From CAZAIO01 sp964485235 (GTDB lineage: Bacteria > Chloroflexota > Dehalococcoidia > GIF9 > UBA5629), in contig CAZAIO010000063.1 in NCBI GenBank assembly GCA_964485235.1, positions 1 to 16,057 on the forward strand: a stretch of 16,057 bases of DNA, given 5' to 3'. Every line of letters begins with the position of its first letter. Position 1 is the stretch's first letter. A program made the translations under genes and the position numbers. Shown here piece by piece: positions 14,939-16,057 of the stretch. Below the pieces are notes generated by a model, which saw only the letters and a list, made by a program, of their open reading frames with translations, was not told the origin of the DNA and did not search any database.

Positions 14939-16057
14939 TTACTCCTTCACTATTGCTTCATCGCCTTTAATAACGTAGCTGGCATCCAATCCCTGGTCTT
15001 TTGAAATTTCCTCCATATAACTGCATACTTCGGCAAATCGCTTGTCTGTCGGAGCCAACAACTCCGGCTCTGCTTTCTGATTAATATATGCAGGAAGGAA
15101 CGAGACCTTCTTAATCTTCTTATTATTTATAACGCATTTCGCAACAATAGTTTTTCTTGCATCAGGAGGAAACGGAAAAGTGGGATAGTCCTCATACGGC
15201 GGGTTCCAGTCCGGATTAAACGCTTTTCTTGCTTCTTTTATTTTGGGACTTTCCGCCCACTCTTTGGTCATGAAATCAACTTCAATCGCGAAATTGCTAA
15301 GTCCATAAAAAATTACCTTATCGGAATAAATCTCAGTACCCTTGAGAATATGAGCATGATGCTGTAGTATCAGGTCTGCGCCGGCATCTATAGCGGCATA
15401 TGCATACTCCTTCTGATAGTCGGCGATTACCGCGGGAGTTATATGTACCCCGCTGTGCATCGAGACTATGACAACATCAGCCTGTGACCTGACTTTCTTG
15501 ATATCTTCCAGCATGGCTGCCATATCCTCTTTAAAAGAATACGTATATGCCTTCGCCGGAATGCCCGGTTGTCCGGGCATCTCAACCGGTTCGTATAATG
15601 TCCGGGCTCTCAACGGAGTACATCCCAGCTTATTGGCCTGAGCGGCAGATCCCTCCGTAACAACAGAATTATACGCCAGAAATGCTATTTTATTGCCCTT
15701 ACATTCGATAATTGCCGGTTTCCGGGCCTCTTCGATGTTTTTGCCGACACCTATTACAGTTAGATCCCGGGCTTTTAAGTTGTCTATCGTATCATTGAAA
15801 GCATCGACACCGCTGTCCAAACAATGATTACCGGCGAATGAGACGATATTAAAACCTGCCTGTTTTATAGCATCGGCTATGACAGGGTTCCTCGCATTTT
15901 CTGCACCGCGAGGCCCAGCCCCCCTGTTCGATAGATTAACCTCAAGCTGGCAGAACGCTATATCTGCCTGATTCAGAACCCCGGTGAAGTGTCTGAATAT
16001 CGAAAAACAGTCATCTCCAAACGGACCTACATCACCAACAGCGTAGATTAAAACATC
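14939..16057 (-). CDS. CapA-like (PGA_cap family) metallophosphoesterase-fold protein 2, N-terminus off right edge
   Basis: The visible 372 residues start at DVLIYAVGDVG, which aligns with residues 8-18 of CapA-like protein 1, so only about seven residues are missing. All motifs recur: QLEVNLS, AGNHCLDSG, SMHSG, ILQHHAH, and YGLSNF (Ser for the usual Gly). Overall identity to protein 1 is roughly 60% by eye, with 22 identical residues in a row matching 313-334 of protein 1. The shared stretches use different synonymous codons, so the duplication is old and both copies are under selection. It is convergent with OYE2, with 103 nt between the stops and no clear terminator. No signal peptide is visible in the part seen. 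Its own operon and promoter lie outside the window. Confidence 0.87.
   Translation of the reverse strand, partial: DVLIYAVGDVGPFGDDCFSIFRHFTGVLNQADIAFCQLEVNLSNRGAGPRGAENARNPVIADAIKQAGFNIVSFAGNHCLDSGVDAFNDTIDNLKARDLTVIGVGKNIEEARKPAIIECKGNKIAFLAYNSVVTEGSAAQANKLGCTPLRARTLYEPVEMPGQPGIPAKAYTYSFKEDMAAMLEDIKKVRSQADVVIVSMHSGVHITPAVIADYQKEYAYAAIDAGADLILQHHAHILKGTEIYSDKVIFYGLSNFAIEVDFMTKEWAESPKIKEARKAFNPDWNPPYEDYPTFPFPPDARKTIVAKCVINNKKIKKVSFLPAYINQKAEPELLAPTDKRFAEVCSYMEEISKDQGLDASYVIKGDEAIVKE

Noticed and set aside
1..16057. tRNA or rRNA genes, CRISPR arrays, insertion sequences or prophage genes
   Set aside because: No cloverleaf-like sequences, regularly spaced repeats, transposase-like frames or terminal repeats were seen on either strand.

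Overview
The window looks like an accessory catabolic or respiratory locus of a strictly anaerobic bacterium. The main clues are a molybdopterin enzyme related to pyrogallol transhydroxylase, two flavin/Fe-S ene-reductases of the 2,4-dienoyl-CoA reductase type, a TRAP uptake system, an MFS carrier and a Crp/Fnr-type regulator. Moderate GC, strong AGGAGG ribosome binding sites, a TTG start and a lipoprotein TRAP binding protein would suit an uncultured Chloroflexota (Dehalococcoidia-like), Bacillota or Desulfobacterota lineage. The sequence alone does not settle which. There are no tRNA or rRNA genes, insertion sequences or CRISPR arrays.

Layout. Two sets of genes diverge from a 510-bp regulatory region (5417-5926). 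Leftward (minus strand) are dctP, dctQ, dctM, a 79-residue unknown overlapping dctM by 4 nt, and an ene-reductase (OYE1) that runs off the left edge a few residues before its end. Rightward (plus strand) are the Crp/Fnr regulator (5927-6613), an MFS transporter (6835-8043), the transhydroxylase-like molybdoenzyme (8579-11278), a cytosolic CapA-like metallophosphoesterase-fold protein (11619-12761) and a second ene-reductase (OYE2, 12916-14835). A second CapA-like paralogue lies convergently at the right edge (14939-16057, minus strand, N-terminus off the window).

Possible teamwork (inference). The TRAP system and the MFS protein would import or exchange a small organic substrate. The molybdoenzyme would move or remove a hydroxyl group on a polyhydroxylated, probably aromatic, compound. 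The ene-reductases would saturate a C=C bond of the same or a downstream compound, and the CapA-like proteins may be hydrolases of the pathway. The regulator has an FNR-like Glu/Arg recognition helix, and the divergent region carries a perfect FNR-like palindrome, so control by redox state or by a ligand is plausible. Several details do not fit the textbook families: the molybdoenzyme has changed substrate-pocket residues and no neighbouring Fe-S beta subunit, the TRAP binding protein lacks the usual carboxylate-binding Arg, and OYE1 has Trp where the catalytic Tyr is expected. Together they suggest a substrate that has not been described for these families.
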